Below, piece by piece: positions 1 through 7,968 of a stretch of DNA of 64,000 bases. A program made the position numbers and the translations under genes. The stretch's first letter is position 1. Every line of letters starts with the position of its first letter. Source of the stretch: Galbibacter mesophilus (GTDB taxonomy: Bacteria; Bacteroidota; Bacteroidia; Flavobacteriales; Flavobacteriaceae); the NCBI RefSeq assembly GCF_023721415.1, contig NZ_JAMQVC010000003.1, positions 310,001-374,000 on the forward strand, in the 5' to 3' direction. A model generated the notes under the pieces. It made no database searches. It had not been told where the DNA came from and was given only the letters and a program-made list of their open reading frames with translations.

Positions 1-33
1 AAGGGATAATTAACCGTTAAAACCATTCCCAAA

Positions 34-717
34 ATGTCTTGTACTTGGTCTTTAATAGATGTAAATCTCTTCAACTTACTTTGTCCTCACAAGTTTAACG
101 GATACAAACAAAATCATACCTTTCAGCATTACAACAAAGATGAATATATCTATTTTGAAAAAGATCATTCCAATAAAATTTTTCTTATTGAAAGTGGTAA
201 AGTAAAAATTGGTTATTACACCGAAGATGGGAGGGAAGTGGTTAAAAGTATTCACGGGAAAGGGGATGTTTTTGGCGAGAAAGCGATTATTGGAGAAGAG
301 AATCGAAATGAGTTTGCCCTTTCCATTACTGAAGACACCTCCGTTTGTGTGTTGACGGTAGATACCATTCACGATCTGATGCAGGAAAATAAGTCCTTCA
401 GCTTAAAAATACATAAGTTTATCGGACTTCGGTTTAAAAGAATTGAACGCCGACTTTCCATATTGCTTTTTAAAGACACTAAGACCCGCCTGATGGAATT
501 TCTTAAGGAGCTCTCTAATGAATACGGGTACGACTGCCCAAATACAGGGAACCATATTATTAAACATCCTTACACCCAAAAAGACATGGCCAGTCTTTTA
601 GGTACTTCAAGGCCAAATTTAAATTGCTTGTTCTGTGAACTCAAAGAACAAAACATTTTGGATTATTATCGAAAAGAGATCATTCTATATAAAAATGAAC
701 AAGTGTTAGCTAGCTAA
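34..717 (+). CDS. Crp/Fnr-family transcriptional regulator
   Basis: A 227-residue protein with a cyclic-nucleotide-binding-type beta roll (about residues 30-120, with the run ESGKVKIGYYTEDGREV) and a C-terminal winged helix-turn-helix (about 165-212, TQKDMASLLGTSRPNLN). It is a DNA-binding sensor of the Crp/Fnr superfamily. Only two Cys lie in the first 20 residues (C3 and C17), so the four-Cys iron-sulfur site of classical FNR is not present and the effector cannot be assigned. It lies about 7 kb upstream of a nap operon on the same strand; a role in redox or nitrogen-oxide control there is inference from proximity only. Start chosen at the first ATG, which gives a full-length family member. 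Confidence 0.9.
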   Translation: MSCTWSLIDVNLFNLLCPHKFNGYKQNHTFQHYNKDEYIYFEKDHSNKIFLIESGKVKIGYYTEDGREVVKSIHGKGDVFGEKAIIGEENRNEFALSITEDTSVCVLTVDTIHDLMQENKSFSLKIHKFIGLRFKRIERRLSILLFKDTKTRLMEFLKELSNEYGYDCPNTGNHIIKHPYTQKDMASLLGTSRPNLNCLFCELKEQNILDYYRKEIILYKNEQVLAS

Positions 718-776
718 CATTATTTCGTGTTGGTATTGGGTACTTTAGAGATATCAACAATTAAAAATATATAGTT

Positions 777-2195
777 ATGATTAAAAAAGCATTATTCGCC
801 ATGGTGGTTATGGGAGTCTTTCTCATATCCTGTAGCGACGACGACGATGGTACACCAATGATGGTACCCAATGCCGGAATGATTTCCGGTGGTCCTTTTG
901 CCTTCTGTGTAGATGGTAATCCAGACATGGTAAGTGGAATAACTTTAGATGCTTCTGAAGCAGTAGGAGATAATAGCTCTTGGATAATTACCGACGACCA
1001 AGGTCTTATTTTGGGGCTACCACCAACGTTGGAAGCATTGGAAGGAGTAGATTTCGACGGAGCAGGAGATGGAACATGCCTAATTTGGTATATCCGTTAT
1101 GACGACGGTCTAAGCGGATTGGAAATGGGGATGAACGCCAACGACCTAGATGGAACTTTCGACCTTTCCAACTCTATCGAAGTGGTTCGTACAGAAACCA
1201 ATGCGGGAGAAATTTCCGGTGGTCCTTTTGAGTTTTACATTAACGGTCAGCCTGATATGGTGTCCGGTATTACATTGGATGATTCCGAAGCTAAAGGTTC
1301 TATGAGCACTTGGGTGATTACTGATGATCAAGGAAATATTTTGGGTTTACCCCCAACAATGGAGGCCTTGGAAGGAGTAGACTTTGATGGTGCTGGCGAA
1401 GGTGTTTGCTTAATTTGGTATTTACGATATGAAGAAGGCATTGAAGGACTTGAAGCTGGAATGAATGCCAGCGATTTGGAAGGTTGCTTTGATCTTTCTA
1501 ATTCAATAACCGTAAATAGAATCCAAGGAGCCAATGCTGGGACTATTGCTGGAGGACCATTTACATTTTGTGTTGATGGAACGGCAGATATGGTGTCCGG
1601 TATTACTTTAGATGATACGGAGGCGGTTGGAGCGAACAGCACTTGGGTGGTAACGGATGATATGGGTAATATTCTTGGCTTGCCACCTACATTGGCAGCA
1701 TTAGAAGGAGTTAACTTTGATGGTGCGGGTCCTGGAGTTTGCTTGATATGGTATGCGAGATGGGATGGAGAAATTACGGGAGCTGAAGTTGGTAATAATG
1801 CTGCGGATATTACCGGGAACTTTGCGCTTTCAAATTCAATTGAAGTGGACAGAAACCAACCCATGGCAGGAACTATTTCCGGTGGGCCGTTTAATTTTGT
1901 TGTAGATGGAACACCCGATATGGTAAGTGGAATAACACTAGACGATTCGAATGCCTCTGGAACAAATAGCACTTGGGTAGTAACGGATGATATGGGTAAT
2001 ATCCTTGGTTTGCCACCTACATTGGAAGCCTTGGAAGGTGTTAATTTTGACGACGCAGGTGTTGGAGTTTGTTTAATCTGGTATTTACGTTTCGAAGATG
2101 GCTTGATGGGGGCAGAAGTAGGTATGAATGCAAGTAATTTGGCCGGCTGCTTTGATCTTTCTAATTCAATAACGGTTAATAGGGCGGCTCCATAA
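777..2195 (+). CDS. Secreted lipoprotein with four tandem ~110-residue repeats
   Basis: A 472-residue protein beginning with a lipoprotein signal (hydrophobic run, then LISC followed by acidic residues), so it is probably an outer-membrane-anchored lipoprotein. The rest is four tandem modules of about 110 residues. Each runs AG-x-I-x-GGPF, PDMVSGITLD, WVVTDD-x-GNILGLPPT, ALEGV-x-FD-x-AG, CLIWY, then DLSNSI-x-V. Modules 1, 2 and 4 start near residues 33, 142 and 360, and module 3 near 252. Every module has a Cys in CLIWY, and most have another in the GGPF-x-F-x-C or G-C-F-DLSNSI segment. I recall similar modules in other Bacteroidota secreted proteins but know no function. It ends in a strong terminator, so it is monocistronic. 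Confidence 0.8.
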   Translation: MIKKALFAMVVMGVFLISCSDDDDGTPMMVPNAGMISGGPFAFCVDGNPDMVSGITLDASEAVGDNSSWIITDDQGLILGLPPTLEALEGVDFDGAGDGTCLIWYIRYDDGLSGLEMGMNANDLDGTFDLSNSIEVVRTETNAGEISGGPFEFYINGQPDMVSGITLDDSEAKGSMSTWVITDDQGNILGLPPTMEALEGVDFDGAGEGVCLIWYLRYEEGIEGLEAGMNASDLEGCFDLSNSITVNRIQGANAGTIAGGPFTFCVDGTADMVSGITLDDTEAVGANSTWVVTDDMGNILGLPPTLAALEGVNFDGAGPGVCLIWYARWDGEITGAEVGNNAADITGNFALSNSIEVDRNQPMAGTISGGPFNFVVDGTPDMVSGITLDDSNASGTNSTWVVTDDMGNILGLPPTLEALEGVNFDDAGVGVCLIWYLRFEDGLMGAEVGMNASNLAGCFDLSNSITVNRAAP

Positions 2196-2244
2196 TTTAC
2201 TTCGGAAAAAGTAATAACGTCTTATGAGCGCTTAAAGTAATGGG

Positions 2245-2277
2245 AAAAGTGTATTTTCGTTAAGGAAATACACTTTT
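2245..2277 (+). terminator. Rho-independent terminator of the repeat lipoprotein gene
   Basis: A 12-bp perfect stem (AAAAGTGTATTT with AAATACACTTTT), a 9-nt loop and a following T-rich tract, 50 nt after the stop codon. Confidence 0.8.
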
Positions 2278-2297
2278 TCTTTTTAAATCGAATTGTT

Positions 2298-2855
2298 TTG
2301 AAAATTACCAAAAGTCAAATCAGTAACCTCATTTTTTTAGCTTTAATAGCGGTACTTTTATTTACACCTATCGGTACACAGATAAAGGTTTATATTAACA
2401 GGGTATTCGCTTTTAGTCCGACTATTGAAAAAGAAGGTGACACTAAAGTTTTGGACACTTATCAATGGAAGTTATGGTCTTTAGATGGGAATGCATTTAA
2501 TTTTGAAGAGACTAAAGGAAAAGTAGTTTTGGTAAACTTCTGGGCTACTTGGTGTCCTCCCTGCATTGCAGAGATGCCTTCTCTTCAGAAATTATATAAC
2601 AACTATAAAAATGAAGTAGTTTTTATTTTCATAAGCAATGAAGAAAAGGAAACCATTAAAAAGTTTTTAAATAAGAACGATTATTCCTTTCCAGTTTATC
2701 ACTCTTCACAATCTCCCGAAGCCTTAGAACATATCTCTATTCCGGCAACCTACCTCATTGATGCCAACGGAAATATCTTGATAGATGAAAAAGGCGCAGC
2801 AGATTGGTACAGCGAAAAAGTAAGGCAAAAATTAGATGAACTACTATCAAGGTAA
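2298..2855 (+). CDS. TlpA/ResA-like thioredoxin-fold protein
   Basis: A 185-residue protein with an uncleaved N-terminal membrane helix (about residues 10-28) and a thioredoxin domain carrying the redox motif WCPPC at 85-89 and a cis-Pro region (SIPATYLI, about 147-154). The family acts on the outer face of the inner membrane, reducing disulfides, often in apocytochrome c or other thiol proteins. This suits a neighbourhood with multiheme cytochromes, but the partner is not shown. The reading frame starts at TTG; no ATG in the frame gives the membrane anchor. Confidence 0.85.
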   Translation: MKITKSQISNLIFLALIAVLLFTPIGTQIKVYINRVFAFSPTIEKEGDTKVLDTYQWKLWSLDGNAFNFEETKGKVVLVNFWATWCPPCIAEMPSLQKLYNNYKNEVVFIFISNEEKETIKKFLNKNDYSFPVYHSSQSPEALEHISIPATYLIDANGNILIDEKGAADWYSEKVRQKLDELLSR

Positions 2856-2901
2856 AACAGTTTTTTACAATTCTGTTGATGACAGTATCGGAATCTTATC
2901 A

Positions 2902-3801
2902 CTAAAGTCTTTCGGTTGCCTCTTTTAAATCATGGAAAATATGAATATTGTTGTATTCGCTCGATAATTCCAAATTCTTTACCTGTTGACCCAAAATCCA
3001 TAATTCATGATTTTTGTTGGCGTTAAGCAGCGTATTAAAATTTTGTATGTAGGGCTCAACCTCTTCTGTGGCAGGTGTGGTGGTAAAGTAAGAAACGAAG
3101 GTGATGTTTTCTTCCAATAAGGCAACATTTTCCAAGGAATCCAACGGAAGCGTTTGTCCTAAGTAAATCGATTTATATCCCCGTAACAATATCTCATAAT
3201 TCATATAGAGCAATCCAATTTCGTGAATTTCGTTATCTGGAAGAAATAGTACAAAAGACCTCGTACTGTTGGTAGGTAAAGACTGTTGAAGTCGTTCTAT
3301 GTTGATTAAGATTTTCTGTTTAACCAAGTGTGAAATAAAGTGTTCATGTGCAGGAGTAATCGTATCAGTCTGCCAAAGCACACCAATATCGTTTAATAGG
3401 AGAACAAAAACATTAAAAAAGACCTCTCTAAAAGATTTTTCAGCCAACAGATTATTGTACGTGGTATAGAACAATTGTTGGTCGAAATTCATCATAGCCA
3501 TTTTCATTTCGCTGATAGAATGACTATTACTATTAGTTTTGGCGATAATCTCCCGTACTAGAAAAGGAATGTCCTCTTCTGGAAGTTTAGCAATCTTAGA
3601 AATTTTATAACCACTGTTGTACAGTGCCGTGATGTTTAAAAGTTTTTGAAGATTTTTAATACAGTAATACCTTATATTTGTTTCGGTACGGTTAGGTGAA
3701 AGTAGTCCATATCTCTTTTCCCAAATTCTAATTGTATGTGCCTTAATCCCAGATAAATTTTCTAGGTCCTTAATACTGAAGTGATCTTTTACTATGTTCA
3801 T
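2902..3801 (-). CDS. MerR-family regulator with C-terminal cobalamin-binding domain (CarH/LitR-like)
   Basis: A 299-residue protein. The N-terminus is a MerR winged helix (FSIKDLENLSGIKAHTIRIW, residues 8-27). A helical-bundle domain follows with W143-x9-E153-H154, the spacing that packs over adenosylcobalamin in CarH-type photoreceptors. The last domain is a B12-binding Rossmann fold with E191-I-H193-E-I-G196, in which H193 would be the lower cobalt ligand. Known CarH/LitR proteins repress DNA in the dark and release it when light breaks the Co-C bond. No carotenoid gene lies within the window, so the target is unknown. It stands alone, convergent with the TlpA-like gene and divergent from the threonine dehydrogenase gene. 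Confidence 0.85.
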   Translation of the reverse strand: MNIVKDHFSIKDLENLSGIKAHTIRIWEKRYGLLSPNRTETNIRYYCIKNLQKLLNITALYNSGYKISKIAKLPEEDIPFLVREIIAKTNSNSHSISEMKMAMMNFDQQLFYTTYNNLLAEKSFREVFFNVFVLLLNDIGVLWQTDTITPAHEHFISHLVKQKILINIERLQQSLPTNSTRSFVLFLPDNEIHEIGLLYMNYEILLRGYKSIYLGQTLPLDSLENVALLEENITFVSYFTTTPATEEVEPYIQNFNTLLNANKNHELWILGQQVKNLELSSEYNNIHIFHDLKEATERL

Positions 3802-4035
3802 AGTTTAGGTGAAATCTTTAAACAAAAATAACGATTAAAATACTATTTCTTCGATTAACTTCGTTAAAACGTATAAAAAACTGCCGAAATAACCGATCTG
3901 AACAGCGAAAAGTCACTTAAAAAAAATGTCAGATTTTTTAAAATCTCCCAGAAAATTAAAGATATTTGCGAATATGAAAAAATGGGGTTTTATATCAACT
4001 TGTTTTTTGCGATATTTTTAAAATTACCTTTTATA

Positions 4036-4980
4036 ATGGAGAGAATTCTTATTACGGGAGCAGGAGGTCAATTAGGCTCAGAATTGTCTAACGCGTTGGC
4101 AGCTAAATATGGAAATGAAGCAATTATTGCTACAGATATTAACGAAAAAGCAGGAGAAAAGTTTGATTACTGTACTTTCGAGATTTTAGATGTTTTAGAC
4201 AAAGAACGTTTGGAGTCTTTGGTTGAACAATATAAAGTAACACAGGTCTATCATTTAGCCGCCATTCTTTCAGCAGTAGGCGAGAAAAACCCGCTATTTA
4301 CATGGAAATTGAACATGGATAGCTTGTTGAATGTATTGGAATTGGGTAGGATGAAAAAAATCAATAAAATTTATTGGCCTTCTTCCATTGCCGTTTTTGG
4401 AAAAAATACACCCGTAGATAACACGCCTCAAGATTGTGTTATGGATCCAACTACCGTTTATGGAATCTCCAAGTTGGCTGGAGAACGTTGGTGCGCCTAT
4501 TATTTTGAAAAATATGGGGTAGACGTAAGAAGCTTGCGATATCCTGGTTTGATAGGCTACAAATCTGCAGCAGGAGGCGGTACTACGGATTATGCGGTAG
4601 ATATATTTAGAGCAGCCATTGATGGAGAAGAATTCGAATGTTTTTTAGATAAAGACATGTACCTTCCTATGATGTATATGCCAGATGCTATTAAAGCAAC
4701 TTTAGACCTAATGGATGCCCCTAAAGAAGATATTACGATTCGATCTTCATACAATGTGTCTGCTATTAGTTTTTCACCTAAAGATATCTATAAAGTACTC
4801 TTAAAATATTACCCTGATTTTAAAATAAAATACAATCCAGACTTTCGTCAGGAAATTGCAGCCTCATGGCCCGATAGTATCGATGATACCCGTGCAAGAT
4901 TGGATTGGGATTGGCAACATGACTATGATTTGGAAAAAATGGCCAAAGATATTTTATCGCATTTGGCACCAAATAAATAA
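4036..4980 (+). CDS. SDR-type NAD-dependent L-threonine 3-dehydrogenase
   Basis: A 314-residue extended short-chain dehydrogenase. It has the Rossmann motif GAGGQLGSEL near the N-terminus and the catalytic YGISK (Tyr-x3-Lys) mid-protein. The flanking segments KIYWPSSIAVFG, GERWCAYY, RYPGLIGY, GGGTTDYAVDIF and YNPDFRQEIAASWPDSIDD match the GalE-like threonine dehydrogenase described from Flavobacterium. It would oxidise L-threonine to 2-amino-3-ketobutyrate. The frame is open 18 codons further upstream, but the ATG at 4036 begins directly at the Rossmann strand (MERILITGAGG) and is preferred. Confidence 0.9.
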   Translation: MERILITGAGGQLGSELSNALAAKYGNEAIIATDINEKAGEKFDYCTFEILDVLDKERLESLVEQYKVTQVYHLAAILSAVGEKNPLFTWKLNMDSLLNVLELGRMKKINKIYWPSSIAVFGKNTPVDNTPQDCVMDPTTVYGISKLAGERWCAYYFEKYGVDVRSLRYPGLIGYKSAAGGGTTDYAVDIFRAAIDGEEFECFLDKDMYLPMMYMPDAIKATLDLMDAPKEDITIRSSYNVSAISFSPKDIYKVLLKYYPDFKIKYNPDFRQEIAASWPDSIDDTRARLDWDWQHDYDLEKMAKDILSHLAPNK

Positions 4981-5057
4981 TGATAGTTTTAGAACTGAGA
5001 TTCCTAGAAAACTTTGTTTAATTTTCTAATTAATTCGTCCAAAAAAACAATAACATT

Positions 5058-5065
5058 TACTTTTG
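5058..5065 (+). promoter_or_regulatory. -7 promoter box for the HPP gene
   Basis: TACTTTTG matches the Bacteroidota TAnnTTTG box and lies 39 nt before the TTG start of the HPP-family gene. No TTTG -33 box was found at the right distance. Confidence 0.4.
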
Positions 5066-5103
5066 TGGCTGAAGCAAAAAACTAGTTTCCAAAAGAAGAT
5101 GTT

Positions 5104-5727
5104 TTGAAGAAGCAACTAAAAAAAGGGGCAAGAATTACCCGATACGTAGTTTATAAACAAACCCTAATAGACGTAAAAGAACATTTCTGGTCGTTTATAG
5201 GTGCTTTTGTGGGTATCGGACTAATGGCTTTTTTTCACAGTGATTCCCTGACAGATTATGAAAATTTATTTTTAATTGGCTCTTTCGGGGCTTCGAGCGT
5301 ACTTGTGTATGGATCAATTTATAGTCCATTAGCGCAACCCAGAAATTTAATTGGTGGCCATGTAGTTTCTGCGTTAATTGGAGTAACTGTTTTTCAACTA
5401 TTGCCCGATATTATTTGGATAACAGCACCATTGGCAGTGGCGTTATCCATTGTTTTAATGCAAATAACCAAAACCTTGCATCCACCGGGAGGTGCTACGG
5501 CCTTAATTGCTGTTATTGGCTCAGAAAAAGTAAAGGGCTTAGGATATATGTATGTAGTTTTTCCTGTTTTTACAGGTTGTTTGATTTTATTACTGGTAGC
5601 CTTGGTATTCAATAATATTACTAAAGACAGGCATTATCCTACCAATAGAAATTTCACACGTATTTTTAACTTCAGAAGTAGAATTCGAGTGAAAAAAATA
5701 TTAAAAAAGAGGGGATTAACCTCGTAA
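5104..5727 (+). CDS. HPP-family integral membrane protein (candidate nitrite transporter)
   Basis: A 207-residue protein with about four or five hydrophobic helices and the family-defining motif LHPPGGATALIAVIG (about residues 122-136). Members of the HPP family from plants and cyanobacteria have been reported as nitrite transporters. Here the gene lies beside a truncated hemoglobin and about 2 kb from a nitrate reductase operon, which supports an anion or nitrite role by inference. Start is a TTG at 5104; the ATG 5 nt upstream is out of frame and runs into a stop. Its 3' end overlaps the convergent hemoglobin gene by 12 bp. Confidence 0.8.
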   Translation: MKKQLKKGARITRYVVYKQTLIDVKEHFWSFIGAFVGIGLMAFFHSDSLTDYENLFLIGSFGASSVLVYGSIYSPLAQPRNLIGGHVVSALIGVTVFQLLPDIIWITAPLAVALSIVLMQITKTLHPPGGATALIAVIGSEKVKGLGYMYVVFPVFTGCLILLLVALVFNNITKDRHYPTNRNFTRIFNFRSRIRVKKILKKRGLTS

Positions 5728-6087
5728 GTATTCAATTTTATAAAGAAACATTTCCGCCATTTTATCGGCTCGCCATTTGGCTTCTGTTGCTTTCTCCCCT
5801 TCAAAATTGTCATTAATAGTTTCGTGAAATAAAGCTTTCCATTTATCAAAATGTTCCTTTGTAACGGGCAGCTTCGCATGGGGTGGAAACGGACTCCCAT
5901 AATAGGTGTGGTTTTGCAGTAAAACCGTCTCCCAAAAAGTGTACATCTTTTCGAGATGCATTGGCCATCGGTCTTGGATTACTTTATTGAAAATAGGAGC
6001 AAGCAAGCTGTCTTCCCTTACCTTCCCGTAGAAAGTGTCTACGAGCACTTTAATATCTTCTAAATTCGAAATATCCTTTTTTGTCAT
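5716..6087 (-). CDS. Group III truncated hemoglobin
   Basis: A 123-residue single-domain globin of the 2/2 type. Recognisable segments are FYGKVREDSLLAPIFNK (helix B/C), FWETVLL, the proximal-His region PPHAKLPVTKEHFDKW, and a Trp in that last segment. Group III members, such as the Campylobacter protein, are linked to NO and peroxide chemistry, although the in vivo reaction is not settled. It lies 6 nt downstream of the ClC-type channel gene on the same strand, so the two probably share a transcript. A role in coping with reactive nitrogen species made by the nearby nitrate reductase is inference. Confidence 0.88.
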   Translation of the reverse strand: MTKKDISNLEDIKVLVDTFYGKVREDSLLAPIFNKVIQDRWPMHLEKMYTFWETVLLQNHTYYGSPFPPHAKLPVTKEHFDKWKALFHETINDNFEGEKATEAKWRADKMAEMFLYKIEYLRG

Positions 6088-6093
6088 GATTAT

Positions 6094-7377
6094 TTAATGG
6101 TTTTCATGTTTTTTATCCATCTGGGAATGGATAAATGGAATTCTAGGCGCTAAGAAATATCCTGTTAAGCTAGCAAATAATATTGGGATGAAAAATGAAA
6201 ATCCAGTTAGAGTAGTCAATAAAATCGTGGTGCTCATAGGGGTTCTCGTTACGCAAACATTAATAGCGGCCATACAGCTCACAACGGCTAAAGATAAATC
6301 TATAAAAGGAAACATTTTGTGTATTATGAGAGCCAGTGTTGTCCCTACAAAAAAGAGGGGTATAATAAAACCTCCGCGCCAACCGGAAGTTACCGTTATG
6401 GCAATAGCTAAAATCTTAAAAATTAGAATGATTCCTAGATAATACAAAGGGCTATCAAGGGTTAGTAATTGGTTAATTTCATGATGTCCAAAATAACGTG
6501 TAATTGGTAAAAAATAAGCGATTATACCAAGGCAAAGTCCACCAATAGCAGTTTTTACATAAATAGGTAGCGTTATTTTTTCAAAAAAGAATTTACATGT
6601 TTTTGTGCAGTAAATAAAAACCCAGCCAATGACGGTAGCGCATAGTCCCAAAAGAATGGCATATCCAAAATCGAATATCCCTTCAATATTATAAGAGTGT
6701 AATTCCCAAATAGGGCCAAAACCTAAATGGGCTATTGCAGCAAAGACAATGTAACTAAAGCAACTGGATACCAAAGCGGGTATAATAGCTTTGTAATACT
6801 CTAAAGCATGTTTATGGGTTAAAATTTCCAAAGAAAAAAGACTACCTCCCAGCGGAGCTCCAAAAAGAGCTGTAAACCCCGAAGCCATGCCAGCTATACT
6901 CATGGAACGAAGTTCTTCCCCTTTCAGTCTAAAAATTTTACCAAACCAAGTGCCCATAGAACCTGTTACTTGTACAAGTGGTGCTTCTGGACCAAGACTT
7001 CCACCTGAGGCAACGCATAGCAGCGAAGACAAAATCATGGAAGGATTGTTTTTAGGGTCGAGTTTTCCTTTGTTGAATTTAATATTGTTTACTATAAGAT
7101 GTATTTCACCTGGATCACCTATAAAATAAATAATTAGTCCTGCCAATAGTCCGGAAAGTGCCATTACCGGAATTACCTGCCAGCCGTTGAAAAAATGAAG
7201 TATATGAGTAAGGTGTTCGAGGATAATCCAGTATACGCCAGCAACAATTCCGCCGACTAATCCTAATAAGGTCCATAATAGAAAGGCTCTGCTGAAAACA
7301 AAAGGGTTAAACTTAACTGGCTGATCTAATAGGTTAATGTACCGCAAATGTTTCTTTTTCCTTTTGAAGGATGCCAT
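6094..7377 (-). CDS. ClC-family chloride channel/antiporter-like membrane protein
   Basis: A 427-residue protein with about ten hydrophobic helices. It carries the ClC selectivity segment SGGSLGPEAPLVQVTG (about 124-139), in which E131 occupies the gating-glutamate region, and a GGFIIPLFFVG segment resembling the GxFxP motif. ClC proteins move Cl-, NO3- or F-, as channels or as H+ antiporters. The exact GREGP sequence of the Escherichia coli antiporter is absent, so ion and mechanism are open. Location between a truncated hemoglobin and a nap operon makes nitrate a candidate substrate. There are no C-terminal CBS domains. Transcribed away from napDA. Confidence 0.85.
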   Translation of the reverse strand: MASFKRKKKHLRYINLLDQPVKFNPFVFSRAFLLWTLLGLVGGIVAGVYWIILEHLTHILHFFNGWQVIPVMALSGLLAGLIIYFIGDPGEIHLIVNNIKFNKGKLDPKNNPSMILSSLLCVASGGSLGPEAPLVQVTGSMGTWFGKIFRLKGEELRSMSIAGMASGFTALFGAPLGGSLFSLEILTHKHALEYYKAIIPALVSSCFSYIVFAAIAHLGFGPIWELHSYNIEGIFDFGYAILLGLCATVIGWVFIYCTKTCKFFFEKITLPIYVKTAIGGLCLGIIAYFLPITRYFGHHEINQLLTLDSPLYYLGIILIFKILAIAITVTSGWRGGFIIPLFFVGTTLALIIHKMFPFIDLSLAVVSCMAAINVCVTRTPMSTTILLTTLTGFSFFIPILFASLTGYFLAPRIPFIHSQMDKKHENH

Positions 7378-7655
7378 GCTTTTTTGTTATGATTAAATAA
7401 TTGGCAAAAGTATGGCATTTTAAAATTAATAGAAAAGATGAAGCTTTTTCATTTCTGGATTTTTGAAGACTACTTGAGTTAATAAACTTAAAATGATTCT
7501 AAATACATCTCATATACAAAGAGTTATATTATTTATTTGTAATTTAATGCTTAAGAAAACGGCATTGTTATATAATCTTAATGGTGTATGAGAAATGTCA
7601 TATTTTCTTTTATTCTTCCCCCTTACTTTTATTGTGAATTATCAACATTGTAGAT
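7378..7655. other. Divergent intergenic region between ClC and nap genes
   Basis: This 278-bp AT-rich region must hold the promoters for both the ClC-hemoglobin pair and the nap operon. No exact TAnnTTTG box was found. At 7632-7645, TTGTGAATTATCAA resembles an Fnr/Crp half-palindrome (TTGAT-N4-ATCAA type), but it sits only 10 nt from the napD start, so its role is doubtful. Confidence 0.3.
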
Positions 7656-7907
7656 ATGCCTATAAAAAGTTATATCGTTTTGCCTTACGACGGGGAAAAG
7701 GAAACCTTGGTAAAATCTTTAAAATCGATTGCTGGCTGCGAAGTGGCCGAAGCGACCAACGAAGAAATCATTCTTTTGGTTACGGATACTCAAAATGAAG
7801 AGGAAGAGGGGCAGCTAAAAGAAAAAATCAATGGTGTGAAATCTTTAAAATTCATGTCGATGGTCTCGGGTTATTCTCCAGAAAACATAACTTCTTCAAC
7901 TTCTTAA
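7656..7907 (+). CDS. napD: NapD-like chaperone for periplasmic nitrate reductase
   Basis: An 83-residue cytoplasmic protein with the NapD pattern: a beta strand at the N-terminus (KSYIVLPYD), then LKSIAGCEVAEATNEEIILL and ING-V-KSLKFMSMVSGYSPE. These correspond to the ferredoxin-like fold strands of NapD, ending in the family's V-x-x-x-S-x-V-Y-like segment. NapD binds the Tat signal of NapA during cofactor loading. The gene is 61 nt upstream of napA, which supports the call; sequence similarity alone is modest because NapD is small and divergent. Confidence 0.75.
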   Translation: MPIKSYIVLPYDGEKETLVKSLKSIAGCEVAEATNEEIILLVTDTQNEEEEGQLKEKINGVKSLKFMSMVSGYSPENITSSTS

Positions 7908-7968
7908 TCCACGGATTAATGTTTGGGCATTCACACTGAAAAAAATGGAAAAATATAATTAGTATCGC

